Assembly: GCF_040529335.1 (NCBI RefSeq)
Contig: NZ_CP159534.1
Coordinates: 4,712,001-4,776,000 of the forward strand
Direction: 5' to 3'
Source of the DNA: Streptomyces sp. HUAS MG91
GTDB lineage: Bacteria > Actinomycetota > Actinomycetes > Streptomycetales > Streptomycetaceae
Length of the DNA stretch: 64,000 nucleotides
Shown here one piece after another: positions 1 through 7,251 of the stretch (the first letter of the stretch is position 1; each line of letters opens with the position of its first letter). The notes beneath the pieces are model-generated. The model was not told where the DNA came from. It saw only the letters and a list, made by a program, of their open reading frames with translations, and made no database searches. The translations under genes were made by a program, and so were the position numbers.

Positions 1-1
1 C

Positions 2-472
2 ACGGACGAGATGGCGAACTGGTTCCCGGCGGAGCGGATTCCGGCCATGACCGACCTCTACCGTGAGATGTATCCCACATACGCGATCGAGCCGACGCTG
101 CCGATGCCGGGCGTCCACGAGACGATCGACGCCGTGCACGCGGCGGGCGGCCGGGCGATCGTCGTCACGGCGAAGTACGAGCCCAACGCCAAGCTGCACC
201 TGTCGCACCTCGGCATCGACGCGGACGCCGTCGTCGGCGACCTGTGGGCCGAGGGCAAGGGCGAGGCGCTGCGCGAGCACGGCGCGAGCGTCTACGTCGG
301 CGACCACATCGGTGACGTACGCGGCGCACGCACCGCGCGCGCCCTGTCCGTGGCGGTGCCGACCGGCCCGTGCGACGCCGACGAACTGCGCGCCGCCGGC
401 GCGGACGTGATCCTCACGGACCTCACCGCGTTCCCGGAGTGGCTCGCGGGTTACGTGGCCGAGCGCGCCTGA
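2..472 (+). CDS. HAD-family phosphatase, 5' end outside the window
   Basis: The frame is open from the window edge, so the start and the N-terminal nucleophile motif of HAD enzymes (DxDGT) lie upstream and cannot be seen. What remains fits the cap and C-terminal half of a phosphoglycolate-phosphatase-like protein: a helical cap segment (WFPAERIPAMTDLYREMY), the motif II region (IVVTAK, Thr as phosphate ligand), a lysine-containing stretch (GKGEALREHG), and motif III/IV as VYVGDHIGD with its acidic pair. The Gly/Ala-rich end (GADVILTDLTAFPEWL) is the usual final strand and helix. Substrate cannot be told. Its last 22 bases overlap the end of the small gene on the other strand. Confidence 0.8.
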   Translation, partial: TDEMANWFPAERIPAMTDLYREMYPTYAIEPTLPMPGVHETIDAVHAAGGRAIVVTAKYEPNAKLHLSHLGIDADAVVGDLWAEGKGEALREHGASVYVGDHIGDVRGARTARALSVAVPTGPCDADELRAAGADVILTDLTAFPEWLAGYVAERA

Positions 473-711
473 CGCCGCTGCACGGCGATCCCGCGCAGCA
501 CTCCGGCTGCGGCCAGCAGAAAACCGACGCCCATCAGCATGCACACCGCGTAGGCGACGGACGGGAACGGGTCGGTACCGAGAAACAGCGGGGCCATCGT
601 GACCAGGGTGGCGATGGCCCCCACGACGAAGACGATGCCGCCCGCTTTCACGAGCCCGTCACCGGGGCCGCTCACGGCTGCCCGGGAATTGAGTTGGGTT
701 TTGTCACGCAC
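451..711 (-). CDS. Small two-helix membrane protein of unknown function
   Basis: An 86-residue protein with two hydrophobic stretches (about residues 22-42 and 52-72) joined by a short loop, a polar N-terminus and an Arg-rich tail (RRQARS) that would lie in the cytoplasm by the positive-inside rule. I do not recognise a named family, and no enzymatic motif is visible. It starts with GTG at 711 and converges on the HAD gene, overlapping its end by 22 bases. Codon use is like that of neighbouring genes (third positions mostly G/C), which supports a real gene. Confidence 0.6.
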   Translation of the reverse strand: MRDKTQLNSRAAVSGPGDGLVKAGGIVFVVGAIATLVTMAPLFLGTDPFPSVAYAVCMLMGVGFLLAAAGVLRGIAVQRRQARSAT

Positions 712-840
712 CCCGCCAGGGTAGTTCCCAGCCCAGAGGGGCCCATAGTCTAGGTGGCGGCGGGCCGGCCTCGGCCCGCTGTATTGCTGTTCAGAGCTGT
801 CCAGAGCGTTTTCTTTCTAGTACGAGGACGAGGACTTCAC

Positions 841-1224
841 GTGCCTACCGGCAAGGTCAAGTGGTTCAACAGCGAGAAGGGCTTCGGCTTCCTCTCCCGC
901 GACGACGGCGGCGACGTCTTCGTGCACTCCTCCGTACTTCCGGCCGGCGTCGACTCCCTCAAGCCCGGCCAGCGCGTCGAGTTCGGGGTGGTCGCGGGGC
1001 AGCGCGGCGATCAGGCGCTCTCGGTCACCCTTCTCGATCCGACGCCGTCCGTGGCGGCGGCCCAGCGCCGCAAGCCGGATGAGCTGGCGTCGATCGTGCA
1101 GGATCTGACGACGCTGCTGGAGAACATCACGCCGATGCTGGAGCGGGGGCGGTACCCCGACAAGGCCGCCGGCAAGAAAATCGCGGGCCTGCTCCGCGCG
1201 GTCGCCGACCAACTCGACGTCTGA
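841..1224 (+). CDS. Cold-shock domain protein with C-terminal extension
   Basis: Residues 1-67 are a complete cold-shock domain: GKVKWFNSEKGFGFLS carries RNP1 (KGFGFL) and DVFVHSS carries RNP2, the aromatic surface that binds single-stranded RNA or DNA. The protein should act as an RNA chaperone in the cytoplasm. Classical CspA proteins have about 67-70 residues; this one has 127, with a tail (about 75-127) that is helical and charged (ELASIVQDLTTLLENI...), possibly for oligomerisation or protein contacts. The GTG at 841 is chosen because GAGGACGAGGA lies just upstream and the domain begins directly after it. The preceding gap of about 130 bases leaves room for a long 5' leader, common for cold-shock genes. 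Confidence 0.9.
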   Translation: MPTGKVKWFNSEKGFGFLSRDDGGDVFVHSSVLPAGVDSLKPGQRVEFGVVAGQRGDQALSVTLLDPTPSVAAAQRRKPDELASIVQDLTTLLENITPMLERGRYPDKAAGKKIAGLLRAVADQLDV

Positions 1225-1269
1225 CCTCCGGCCGGACCCGGATCTCCGGGGTCGTCGTCCGCGCGCGAG

Positions 1270-1404
1270 CCGGTGGCCTCTTCTCGCGCAGTTCCCACCG
1301 GGCCCCTGAGGCGTGCGCTTCGCGCAGCCTCTCCTGATGAGATGCCGCACGAAGTGCGCATCTCAGGGGCGCGGGGAACTGCGCGACCAGCCCCCACCGG
1401 CCGT
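1270..1404. repeat. Dispersed palindromic repeat, copy 1 (convergent gap)
   Basis: The left arm reads TTCTCGCGCAGTTCCC with a degenerate continuation and ends in GGCCCCTGAG. The right arm is the reverse complement (CTCAGGGGCGCGGGGAACTG then CGCGACCAGCCCCCACCGG). The centre has its own hairpin (GAGATGCCGCAC / GTGCGCATCTC). It lies between the converging ends of the cold-shock gene and the NAD(P)-binding protein gene. See the finding on this repeat family. Confidence 0.9.
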
Positions 1405-1423
1405 CACTTGGTGACGAGACCTT

Positions 1424-2176
1424 TCAGTCGGTCTGGGTGCGGAGCCAGGACTCGATCGACGGGCCCACGATGCGGGCCGTGGCGGGGGCCAGTTGGACGC
1501 CTTCGGACAGTTCCGGGAGCACCGCGGGGACGGTCTCCACAGGACGGCCGTCGCCGCGCGCCGCCAGCAACCGAGCCGTCAGCTCCGGCAACCGGACCGT
1601 CTCCGGCCCGGACAGCTCCACGACCTCCGGTGCCTCGTCGGCGACGACCAGCTCGACCACGACATCGGCGACGGCATCGGCGGCGACCGGCTGGATCAGC
1701 CAGTCCCCGACGGCCACCGAGGAATCGCCGAAGGCCACCGCGGCCGGGTTGGTCGCGAACTCGTGCCACTGCGTCGTCTTCACGACCGTCCCGCGCAACC
1801 CGCTCTCGGCCACCGCCTTCTCCTGCGCGCGCTTGGCGACGTAGTACGGGTTCACGTCGAACACCGGGTTCTCGATGTTGCAGATGGAGACCAGCAGGAA
1901 CCGCCCGACGCCCAGGTCGCGTGCGGTGTCGAGCAGCAGCCGGGTGGCCCCGGCGACGGTCTCGACGACATCGGCGGCCGGGTCGGACGGGAACGCGTTC
2001 GCCGCGTCGATCACCGCGTCCGCCCCGGTCAGCGCCTCCTTCAGCCCGGCCCCGGTGTGCAGGTCGACCCCGGCGGCGCGGGAGACCGGCACCACGGTGT
2101 GACCGGCCGCCGTGAGCCGGGCGGTGATCTTCGTGCCGACCGTTCCGGTGGCTCCCGCGACGGCGATTCTGCTCAT
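1424..2176 (-). CDS. NAD(P)-binding atypical short-chain dehydrogenase (NmrA/YbjT-like)
   Basis: A 250-residue Rossmann protein beginning MSRIAVAGATGTVGTKI, which contains the GxxGxxG dinucleotide-binding loop of atypical SDR proteins (residues 7-13). ADAVIDAAN around residue 55 is the end of the second nucleotide-contact strand. No classical YxxxK catalytic pair is in the usual place, as in NmrA-like and YbjT-like sensors or reductases. KTTQWHEF near residue 137 is the family's usual tyrosine-replacing segment. Substrate is unknown. I prefer ATG at 2176 over GTG at 2185, because AGAGG stands nine bases before the ATG but touches the GTG. Confidence 0.8.
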   Translation of the reverse strand: MSRIAVAGATGTVGTKITARLTAAGHTVVPVSRAAGVDLHTGAGLKEALTGADAVIDAANAFPSDPAADVVETVAGATRLLLDTARDLGVGRFLLVSICNIENPVFDVNPYYVAKRAQEKAVAESGLRGTVVKTTQWHEFATNPAAVAFGDSSVAVGDWLIQPVAADAVADVVVELVVADEAPEVVELSGPETVRLPELTARLLAARGDGRPVETVPAVLPELSEGVQLAPATARIVGPSIESWLRTQTD

Positions 2177-2278
2177 GGTCCGCACCCTCTTCTGTGACGT
2201 CCGCTCGGTACGTCATCGAATCTACGGTGCGAAAAGACCCGCCGAGTGGTGCATTGAGCCGCCGGAAATCCGGGTCAA

Positions 2279-3133
2279 TTACGGGAACGCGAGCGCGTCC
2301 GGGGCGAGCGCGGGGACCAGGCCCTCGGCGGCGGCCCGGGTGAGCAGCCCGCGGATCGCCGCGTAGCCGTCGTCGCCGAGGTCGGCGGTGAACTCGTTGA
2401 CGTACAGCCCGATGTGCTGGTCGGCGACGGCCGGGTCCATCTCCTGGGCGTGCTCCATGACGTACGCCCGCGAGGCCTCGGGGGCGTCCCAGGCCATCCG
2501 GACCGAGGTGCGCACGGCGTCCGCGTACCCGCGCAGCTTCTCGGCGCCGAGGTCGCGCCGCGCGATGATCGCGCCGAGCGGGATCGGCAGGCCGGTCGTG
2601 GCCTCCCAGTGCTCGCCCATGTCCGCCAGCTTGTGCAGGCCGTAGTTCTGGTACGTGAAGCGGGCCTCGTGGATGACGAGCCCGGCGTCGATCTTCCCGT
2701 CGCGCACGGCGGGCATGATCTCGTGGAACGGCATCACGACGATCTCGCCGACCCCGCCGCCGGGCACCGTGTCGGCCGCCCACAGCCGGAAGAGCAGATA
2801 CGCGGTCGAGGTCTCGCTCGGCACCGCGACGCGCTTGTCGGAGAGGTCGACGTCCGCCTCGCGGGTGAGGACCAGCGGCCCGCAGCCGCGGCCGAGGGCG
2901 CCGCCGCAGGGCAGCAGCGCGTAGTCGTCGAGGACGTAGGGCAGGACCGCGTAGGACACCTTCAGGAGGTCGAAGGCGGGGTCGCGGCGCTCGGCGACGC
3001 CGTTGGTGATGTCGATGTCCGCGAAGGTCACGTCCAGCGCGGGGGCGCCGGGGACGCGGCCGTGGGCCCAGGCGTCGAAGACGAAGGTGTCGTTCGGGCA
3101 GGGCGAGAAGGCGATGCGCGTGCTGTCAGTCAT
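2279..3133 (-). CDS. mqnD: 1,4-dihydroxy-6-naphthoate synthase (futalosine menaquinone pathway)
   Basis: A 284-residue protein of the MqnA/MqnD family. It opens with TRIAFSPCPNDTFVFDAW, the PCPNDT signature of MqnD. VPSETSTAYLLFRLW and DAGLVIHEARFTYQ, with the catalytic-region histidine, follow at the usual distances. It should convert cyclic dehypoxanthinyl futalosine to 1,4-dihydroxy-6-naphthoate, a late committed step to menaquinone in Streptomyces. The ATG at 3133 overlaps the stop codon of mqnB in ATGA and has GGAAG upstream, so the two genes are translationally coupled. The fold is that of periplasmic binding proteins without a signal peptide, consistent with a cytoplasmic enzyme. Confidence 0.95.
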   Translation of the reverse strand: MTDSTRIAFSPCPNDTFVFDAWAHGRVPGAPALDVTFADIDITNGVAERRDPAFDLLKVSYAVLPYVLDDYALLPCGGALGRGCGPLVLTREADVDLSDKRVAVPSETSTAYLLFRLWAADTVPGGGVGEIVVMPFHEIMPAVRDGKIDAGLVIHEARFTYQNYGLHKLADMGEHWEATTGLPIPLGAIIARRDLGAEKLRGYADAVRTSVRMAWDAPEASRAYVMEHAQEMDPAVADQHIGLYVNEFTADLGDDGYAAIRGLLTRAAAEGLVPALAPDALAFP

Positions 3134-3822
3134 GTGTTCTTCCAACTCTCCAATACGGGCGCCGCCTTCCCGAACGCGTCGGTGAGCGCGGCGAGCGCGT
3201 CACCGATGCGCCAGGCGGCGCGGTCGCGGGGCCCGACGGCGTTGGAGACGGTACGTATCTCGGCCACGGGCACGCCGTGCGCGGCGGCGGCCTCGGCGAC
3301 GCCGAAACCCTCCATCGCCTCGGCGACGGCGCCGGGGTGCCGCTGGGCCAGCAGGGCGGCGCGGTCGGCGGTGCCGGTCACGGTGGAGACGGTGAGCACG
3401 GTGCCGACGGTCGCCCCGGTGCGGGCGGCGATGTCTCGTACGAGGGAAGCCGGCGGACGGTGGGTGACGGTGCCGAAACCGAGTTCGGTGACCGGTACGA
3501 AGCCCTCGGGGGTCTCGGCGCCGAGGTCGGCGGCGGTGATCGCGTCGGCGATCAGGACCGCGCCGGGCGGGGCGGTGAAGCCGCCGCCGATGCCGGCCGA
3601 CACGACCAGCGTGTACGGGTGGCCGGCGAGGGCGGCCTTCGTCAGGGCGGTGGCGGTGCCGGCCGCCGCGGCCGCCGGGCCCACGCCGACCGCCACGACG
3701 TCGATCGCCGGCCCGCTGTCGTGCAGGCCTCGCGCCACCGCGTCCCGTTCCGCCGGGACCGCGGTGGCTACGAGGATGCGCGCGGTGTCCGTCAGGAGTC
3801 CTTCTCGAGCTTGAACGACCAC
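3130..3822 (-). CDS. mqnB: Futalosine hydrolase (or aminodeoxyfutalosine hydrolase)
   Basis: A 230-residue member of the nucleoside phosphorylase/hydrolase family. Visible motifs are ARILVATAVPAERDAVARGL (N-terminal strand and loop with the conserved Glu), VVSAGIGGGF (ribose/base pocket glycines) and AEAMEGFGVAEAA, the M-E-G segment that holds the ribose in MTA/SAH nucleosidases. EIRTVSNAVGPRDR holds the catalytic-type Asp region. It removes hypoxanthine or adenine from (aminodeoxy)futalosine, upstream of MqnD in the same pathway and operon. The start is uncertain: GTG at 3822 overlaps the lipoprotein gene by 31 bases, while the conserved sequence begins only near residue 12, so a start at the CTG at 3795 behind AAGGA is also possible. 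Confidence 0.9.
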   Translation of the reverse strand: MVVQAREGLLTDTARILVATAVPAERDAVARGLHDSGPAIDVVAVGVGPAAAAAGTATALTKAALAGHPYTLVVSAGIGGGFTAPPGAVLIADAITAADLGAETPEGFVPVTELGFGTVTHRPPASLVRDIAARTGATVGTVLTVSTVTGTADRAALLAQRHPGAVAEAMEGFGVAEAAAAHGVPVAEIRTVSNAVGPRDRAAWRIGDALAALTDAFGKAAPVLESWKNT

Positions 3823-4268
3823 AGGCCGTACGCCTTGGAGTTGCCGCCCTCCAGGATCGTGACCGTGGTGGCCGCGCCGGTGGCGCCGTACTGCTGGTTG
3901 AAGAACACGCTGCCGGGGACGGTGCGGTAGGTCTTCTTGCTGGAGTCGGTCAGGGGCTGACCGTTCATCAGGAGCGTCCAGCCCTTGTCCGCGATCTCGG
4001 GGTCGACGCCGAAGCGGACCGTCGCGTCGGGGTCGACCTTGATCGTCTTGGCGTCCTTGTCCTTCAGGCAGCCCTGGAGGGAGGAGGCCTTGAGCGACTT
4101 GCCGTCGTTGTAGCAGGTGGCCTCGGAGTTCACCGTGCTGCGGTCCACCGTGACGGTGGCCAGCGGGGTCGGCTTGTCGCAGGCGGAGAGGACGAGCAGT
4201 CCGGCGCCTACGGCACCGACGGCGGCCAGGGCGCGGCGGTGGCGCGCGGCGAAACGCTGGGAGGTCAT
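3792..4268 (-). CDS. DUF2771-like secreted lipoprotein
   Basis: A 158-residue protein with a twin-Arg-rich N-terminus (RHRRALAAVGAVGAGLL), a hydrophobic helix and a lipobox LSAC at residues 27-30, so Cys30 should be lipidated and the protein anchored outside the membrane. The mature part has a pair of cysteines (CYNDGKSL...GCLKD) and a beta-rich end, as in DUF2771 actinobacterial lipoproteins, whose role is unknown. It is first in a run with mqnB and mqnD and its end overlaps or abuts mqnB, but there is no evidence that it takes part in menaquinone synthesis. Confidence 0.8.
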   Translation of the reverse strand: MTSQRFAARHRRALAAVGAVGAGLLVLSACDKPTPLATVTVDRSTVNSEATCYNDGKSLKASSLQGCLKDKDAKTIKVDPDATVRFGVDPEIADKGWTLLMNGQPLTDSSKKTYRTVPGSVFFNQQYGATGAATTVTILEGGNSKAYGLWSFKLEKDS

Positions 4269-4380
4269 GGCGGAAGGCTATCTGGCGGGTTCGCTGCCGC
4301 TCTGGGTGGGGCGTGTGTCGGCGTGGCCGGGGCCGGTGTGGGGTTCCCCGCGCCTTTTGTCGGGTTGTCGTTCGGCTGAC

Positions 4381-4420
4381 GGCCGGTGGGGGCTTCTCGC
4401 GCAGTTCCCCGCGCCCCTAA
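4381..4420. repeat. Dispersed palindromic repeat, copy 2 (single left arm)
   Basis: Only the left arm is present: GGGGGCTTCTCGCGCAGTTC followed by CCCGCGCCCCTAAG. The sequence just before it (GTGGGGTTCCCCGCGCC, about 4338-4354) looks like a decayed second arm. The site lies between the lipoprotein start and the end of the MFS gene, which are transcribed in the same direction. Confidence 0.8.
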
Positions 4421-4426
4421 GAGGCC

Positions 4427-5866
4427 CTAGGCCACCCGGGGGTGGGGGTGGCGGGCCGAGGTGAGGAGGCCTCGGACGGTGGTGAGCCAGCCGAGAGCCA
4501 CGATCGCGGCGGCCACCGAGAGCCCCAGCGCCCCCACCAACGGCAGCGCGATACCGATGGCCCCGCCCAAGACCCAGGCCACCTGCAACAACGTCTCGGA
4601 CCGGGCGAAGGCGGACGTGCGCACCGCCTCCGGCACATCCCGCTGGATCGTCGCGTCCAGCGACAGCTTCGACAGGGCCTGCGCGAACCCGGCCACGGCC
4701 GCCAGACACGCCGTCATCACGGCCCCGAAGAAGACCGCGGACAGGACCGCGACCCCCAGCACCACGGCCACCACGGTCACGATGATGATCTCGGGCGCCC
4801 GCGCCTTGAGCCAGGCCCCGACGGCCGTCCCCAGCGCGTTCCCGGCCCCCGCCGCGACCCCCACGATCCCCAGGGACACAGCCGCGCTCTGCCCGGTCAT
4901 CGGATGCTCGCGCAGCAGGAACGCGAGGAAGAAGATCAGAAAGCCGGAGAGGCACTTCAGCGAGGCGTTCGCGGCGAGGGCATGGGTGACGGCGGGCCCG
5001 ACCGTGCGCAGCCCGGGCCTGCGCTGCCGTTTCCCGGGCCCGTGCAGATGCTCCTCGTCGGCGGCGAGCAGCGCCCGGCTCTCGCCCTTCGCCGAGTCGA
5101 CCTTGCGCGGCATCGAGAACGACAGGAACATCCCGGAGACGTACAGCGCGAACGCCCCGAACAGCGGCCAGCGCGGCCCGATCGCCTGCAACCCGGCCCC
5201 GATCGGCGCCGCCACGCCGGTGGCGAGCAGCCCGGCGAGCGTGACCCGCGAATTGGCCTTGACCAGGGAGAACCGGGGCGGCAGCAGCCGCGGCACGACC
5301 GCCGAGCGCACCACGCCGTACGCCTTCGAGGCGACCAGCACGCCCAGCGCGGCCGGATACAGCTGGAGGTTTCCGCCCACCACGGCGCTGGACAGGACCA
5401 GGGCGAGCAGCGCCCGCGCCAGCATCGACCCGGCCATCGCGGCGCGCCGCCCGTGCGGCAGCCGGTCCAGCAGCGGCCCGATCACGGGGGCCAGGAGGGT
5501 GAACGGCGCCATGGTGATCGCCAGGTACAGGGCCACCCGGCCGCGCGCCTCGTCCGTCGGCACCGAGAAGAACACCGTCGACGCGAGCGCGACCGTGATC
5601 ATGACGTCGCCCGCGCCGTTCACCGCATGGAGTTCGATGAGTTTTCCGAGGCCCGACTCGCCCGCGCCGTGGGCGTGCGTCGCCTTCCGGATGCCGCGCG
5701 CGGTGCCCGTGAACGGCAGTCTCAGGGCACGGCCGACCTTGCGTACGGCCCCGTGCACCGGGCCCGCATCGCTGTACTCGTACCGTGTCGCACCGGACGA
5801 CGACCTTGCGGCAGCCACCCAGTCATAGTGCCCCTTGAACGGGCGTACTAGTGCCGATATGCGCAT
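4427..5866 (-). CDS. MFS transporter (12-helix exporter type)
   Basis: A 479-residue membrane protein with a polar N-terminal region of about 80 residues (RISALVRPFKGHYDWV...), then about 12 hydrophobic segments. The MFS-type loop is seen after the second helix (PLLDRLPHGRRAAM, the G-x-x-x-D-R/K-x-G-R-R loop in variant form). The long hydrophilic N-terminus and the central charged loop (MPRKVDSAKGESRALLAADEEHLHGPGKRQRR) mark a Streptomyces-type MFS subgroup without known substrate. ATG at 5866 is chosen because GGAAG lies upstream and longer versions run through the divergent promoter. The gene is divergent from the DUF3027 gene. Confidence 0.85.
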   Translation of the reverse strand: MRISALVRPFKGHYDWVAAARSSSGATRYEYSDAGPVHGAVRKVGRALRLPFTGTARGIRKATHAHGAGESGLGKLIELHAVNGAGDVMITVALASTVFFSVPTDEARGRVALYLAITMAPFTLLAPVIGPLLDRLPHGRRAAMAGSMLARALLALVLSSAVVGGNLQLYPAALGVLVASKAYGVVRSAVVPRLLPPRFSLVKANSRVTLAGLLATGVAAPIGAGLQAIGPRWPLFGAFALYVSGMFLSFSMPRKVDSAKGESRALLAADEEHLHGPGKRQRRPGLRTVGPAVTHALAANASLKCLSGFLIFFLAFLLREHPMTGQSAAVSLGIVGVAAGAGNALGTAVGAWLKARAPEIIIVTVVAVVLGVAVLSAVFFGAVMTACLAAVAGFAQALSKLSLDATIQRDVPEAVRTSAFARSETLLQVAWVLGGAIGIALPLVGALGLSVAAAIVALGWLTTVRGLLTSARHPHPRVA

Positions 5867-6120
5867 GCGGGTCTGCTTCCGTATCGGGCGCGGCTCGTAC
5901 GTCGGTGTGGGCGCAGGGCGTGGAAGGAGGTAGCGTGCGTAGCGCGCCCGCGGCGGTTGTTCTCGGCCGCGCGCCTCTCGGCCATCCCGCAGAATGGATG
6001 GCGTAGGTGCGCCCGGAACGTCGGGCGCGGACGTCGACGCGGCCCTCCGGTCCGCTCCGTCCGCGCTCCCGCACACAGGATGGCGCACTCGAGAGACGGC
6101 GTAGGAGAGAAGCGATACCT

Positions 6121-7044
6121 GTGAGCGCAGCGACAACGCGAAGCCGCACCCCCGACCGTCTGTGCGCCGAGGCGGTCGACATCGCCCGGGCTGCCGCCGA
6201 TGAGGCCGCGGCCCCGGGAGTGGTCGGCGAGCACGTCGAGACGGTCGTCGAGGGCGACCGCGTCGTCACGCATCTCTTCGAGTGCAAGGACTTCGGCTAC
6301 CGGGGCTGGCGCTGGGCCGTCACGGTCGCCCGCGCCTCCCGCGCCAAGTACGTCACCCTCGACGAGGTCGTCCTGCTGCCGGGCCCCGACGCCCTCCTCG
6401 CGCCCGAGTGGGTGCCGTGGAGCGAGCGGCTGCGCCCCGGGGACCTCGGTCCCGGCGATCTGCTGCCCACCGAGTCCGACGACCTGCGGCTGGAGCCCGG
6501 TTTCTCCGGCGAGGACGGGCCCGCGCCGAACTCGCCCGTCTCCGACGACATGGCCGAGCTGGTCGAGGCCGAGGACGCCGAGCTGACCGACGGGCCGGTC
6601 TCCGAGCTGCCGGTGGTGCCGTCCCGCGGGTCGATCGCCTCGGTCGCCGAGGAGCTGGGCATGCGGCGGGCCCGGGTCCTGTCGCGGTACGGGCTGCATG
6701 TCGCGGCCGACCGCTGGGAAGAGGGCTTCGGCGCCAAGACCCCGATGGCGCAGGCCGCGCCGGCGACCTGTGTCTCATGCGGGTTCCTGTGCCCGATCGG
6801 GGGGTCGCTCGGGCAGGCGTTCGGAGTCTGCGCCAATGAGTTCTCGCCCGCCGACGGGCGGGTCGTGTCGTTGTCGTACGGGTGCGGGGGGCATTCCGAG
6901 GCGGCCGTCATGCCGAAGCCGCCGCGGCCTGCCGAGCCGGTGATCGACGAGACCGTGGTGGATGTCCTTCCGCTGCGGCCGGAGCCCGACGCGGGCTCGG
7001 TCGGCGCCGTCGCCGAGGGCGCCGACGACTTGGGGCACTCTTAG
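6121..7044 (+). CDS. DUF3027 protein with C-terminal Cys cluster
   Basis: A 307-residue actinobacterial protein. The N-terminal 130 residues include FECKDFGYRGWRWAVTVAR and the acidic-aromatic stretch PEWVPWSERLRPGDLGPGDLLP, typical of DUF3027. A variable acidic linker follows. The C-terminal part carries CVSCGFLCP, then FGVCANE and SYGCGGHSE; these five Cys and one His are spaced as a likely zinc-binding site. Function is not known; the family is found beside transcription-related genes. GTG at 6121 follows AGGAG at a slightly long distance. A repeat copy separates it from the ATPase gene downstream. Confidence 0.85.
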   Translation: MSAATTRSRTPDRLCAEAVDIARAAADEAAAPGVVGEHVETVVEGDRVVTHLFECKDFGYRGWRWAVTVARASRAKYVTLDEVVLLPGPDALLAPEWVPWSERLRPGDLGPGDLLPTESDDLRLEPGFSGEDGPAPNSPVSDDMAELVEAEDAELTDGPVSELPVVPSRGSIASVAEELGMRRARVLSRYGLHVAADRWEEGFGAKTPMAQAAPATCVSCGFLCPIGGSLGQAFGVCANEFSPADGRVVSLSYGCGGHSEAAVMPKPPRPAEPVIDETVVDVLPLRPEPDAGSVGAVAEGADDLGHS

Positions 7045-7061
7045 CGCCGTTGTCGTCCGCG

Positions 7062-7184
7062 GCCCGGTGGGGCTTCTCGCGCAGTTCCCCGCGCCCCTGA
7101 GACGAGCTCCGCTCGTCCAGGGGAGGCTGCGCGCAGCGCATGCCTCAGGGGCGCGGGGAACTGCGCGACCAGCCCCCACCGGGC
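7062..7184. repeat. Dispersed palindromic repeat, copy 3 (tandem gap)
   Basis: This is a full copy. The left arm CCGGTGGGGCTTCTCGCGCA continues to GTTCCCCGCGCCCCTGAG; the right arm is CTCAGGGGCGCGGGGAACTG then CGCGACCAGCCCCCACCGG. Inside are a GACGAGCtccGCTCGTC hairpin and the block AGGGGAGGCTGCGCGCAGCG. It lies between two plus-strand genes. Confidence 0.95.
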
Positions 7185-7251
7185 CCGCGCCCGCAAACGC
7201 TCCGCGATAACGTTCGGGCCGATCGTTCCAGCCGGCCAGAGGAGTGCACCC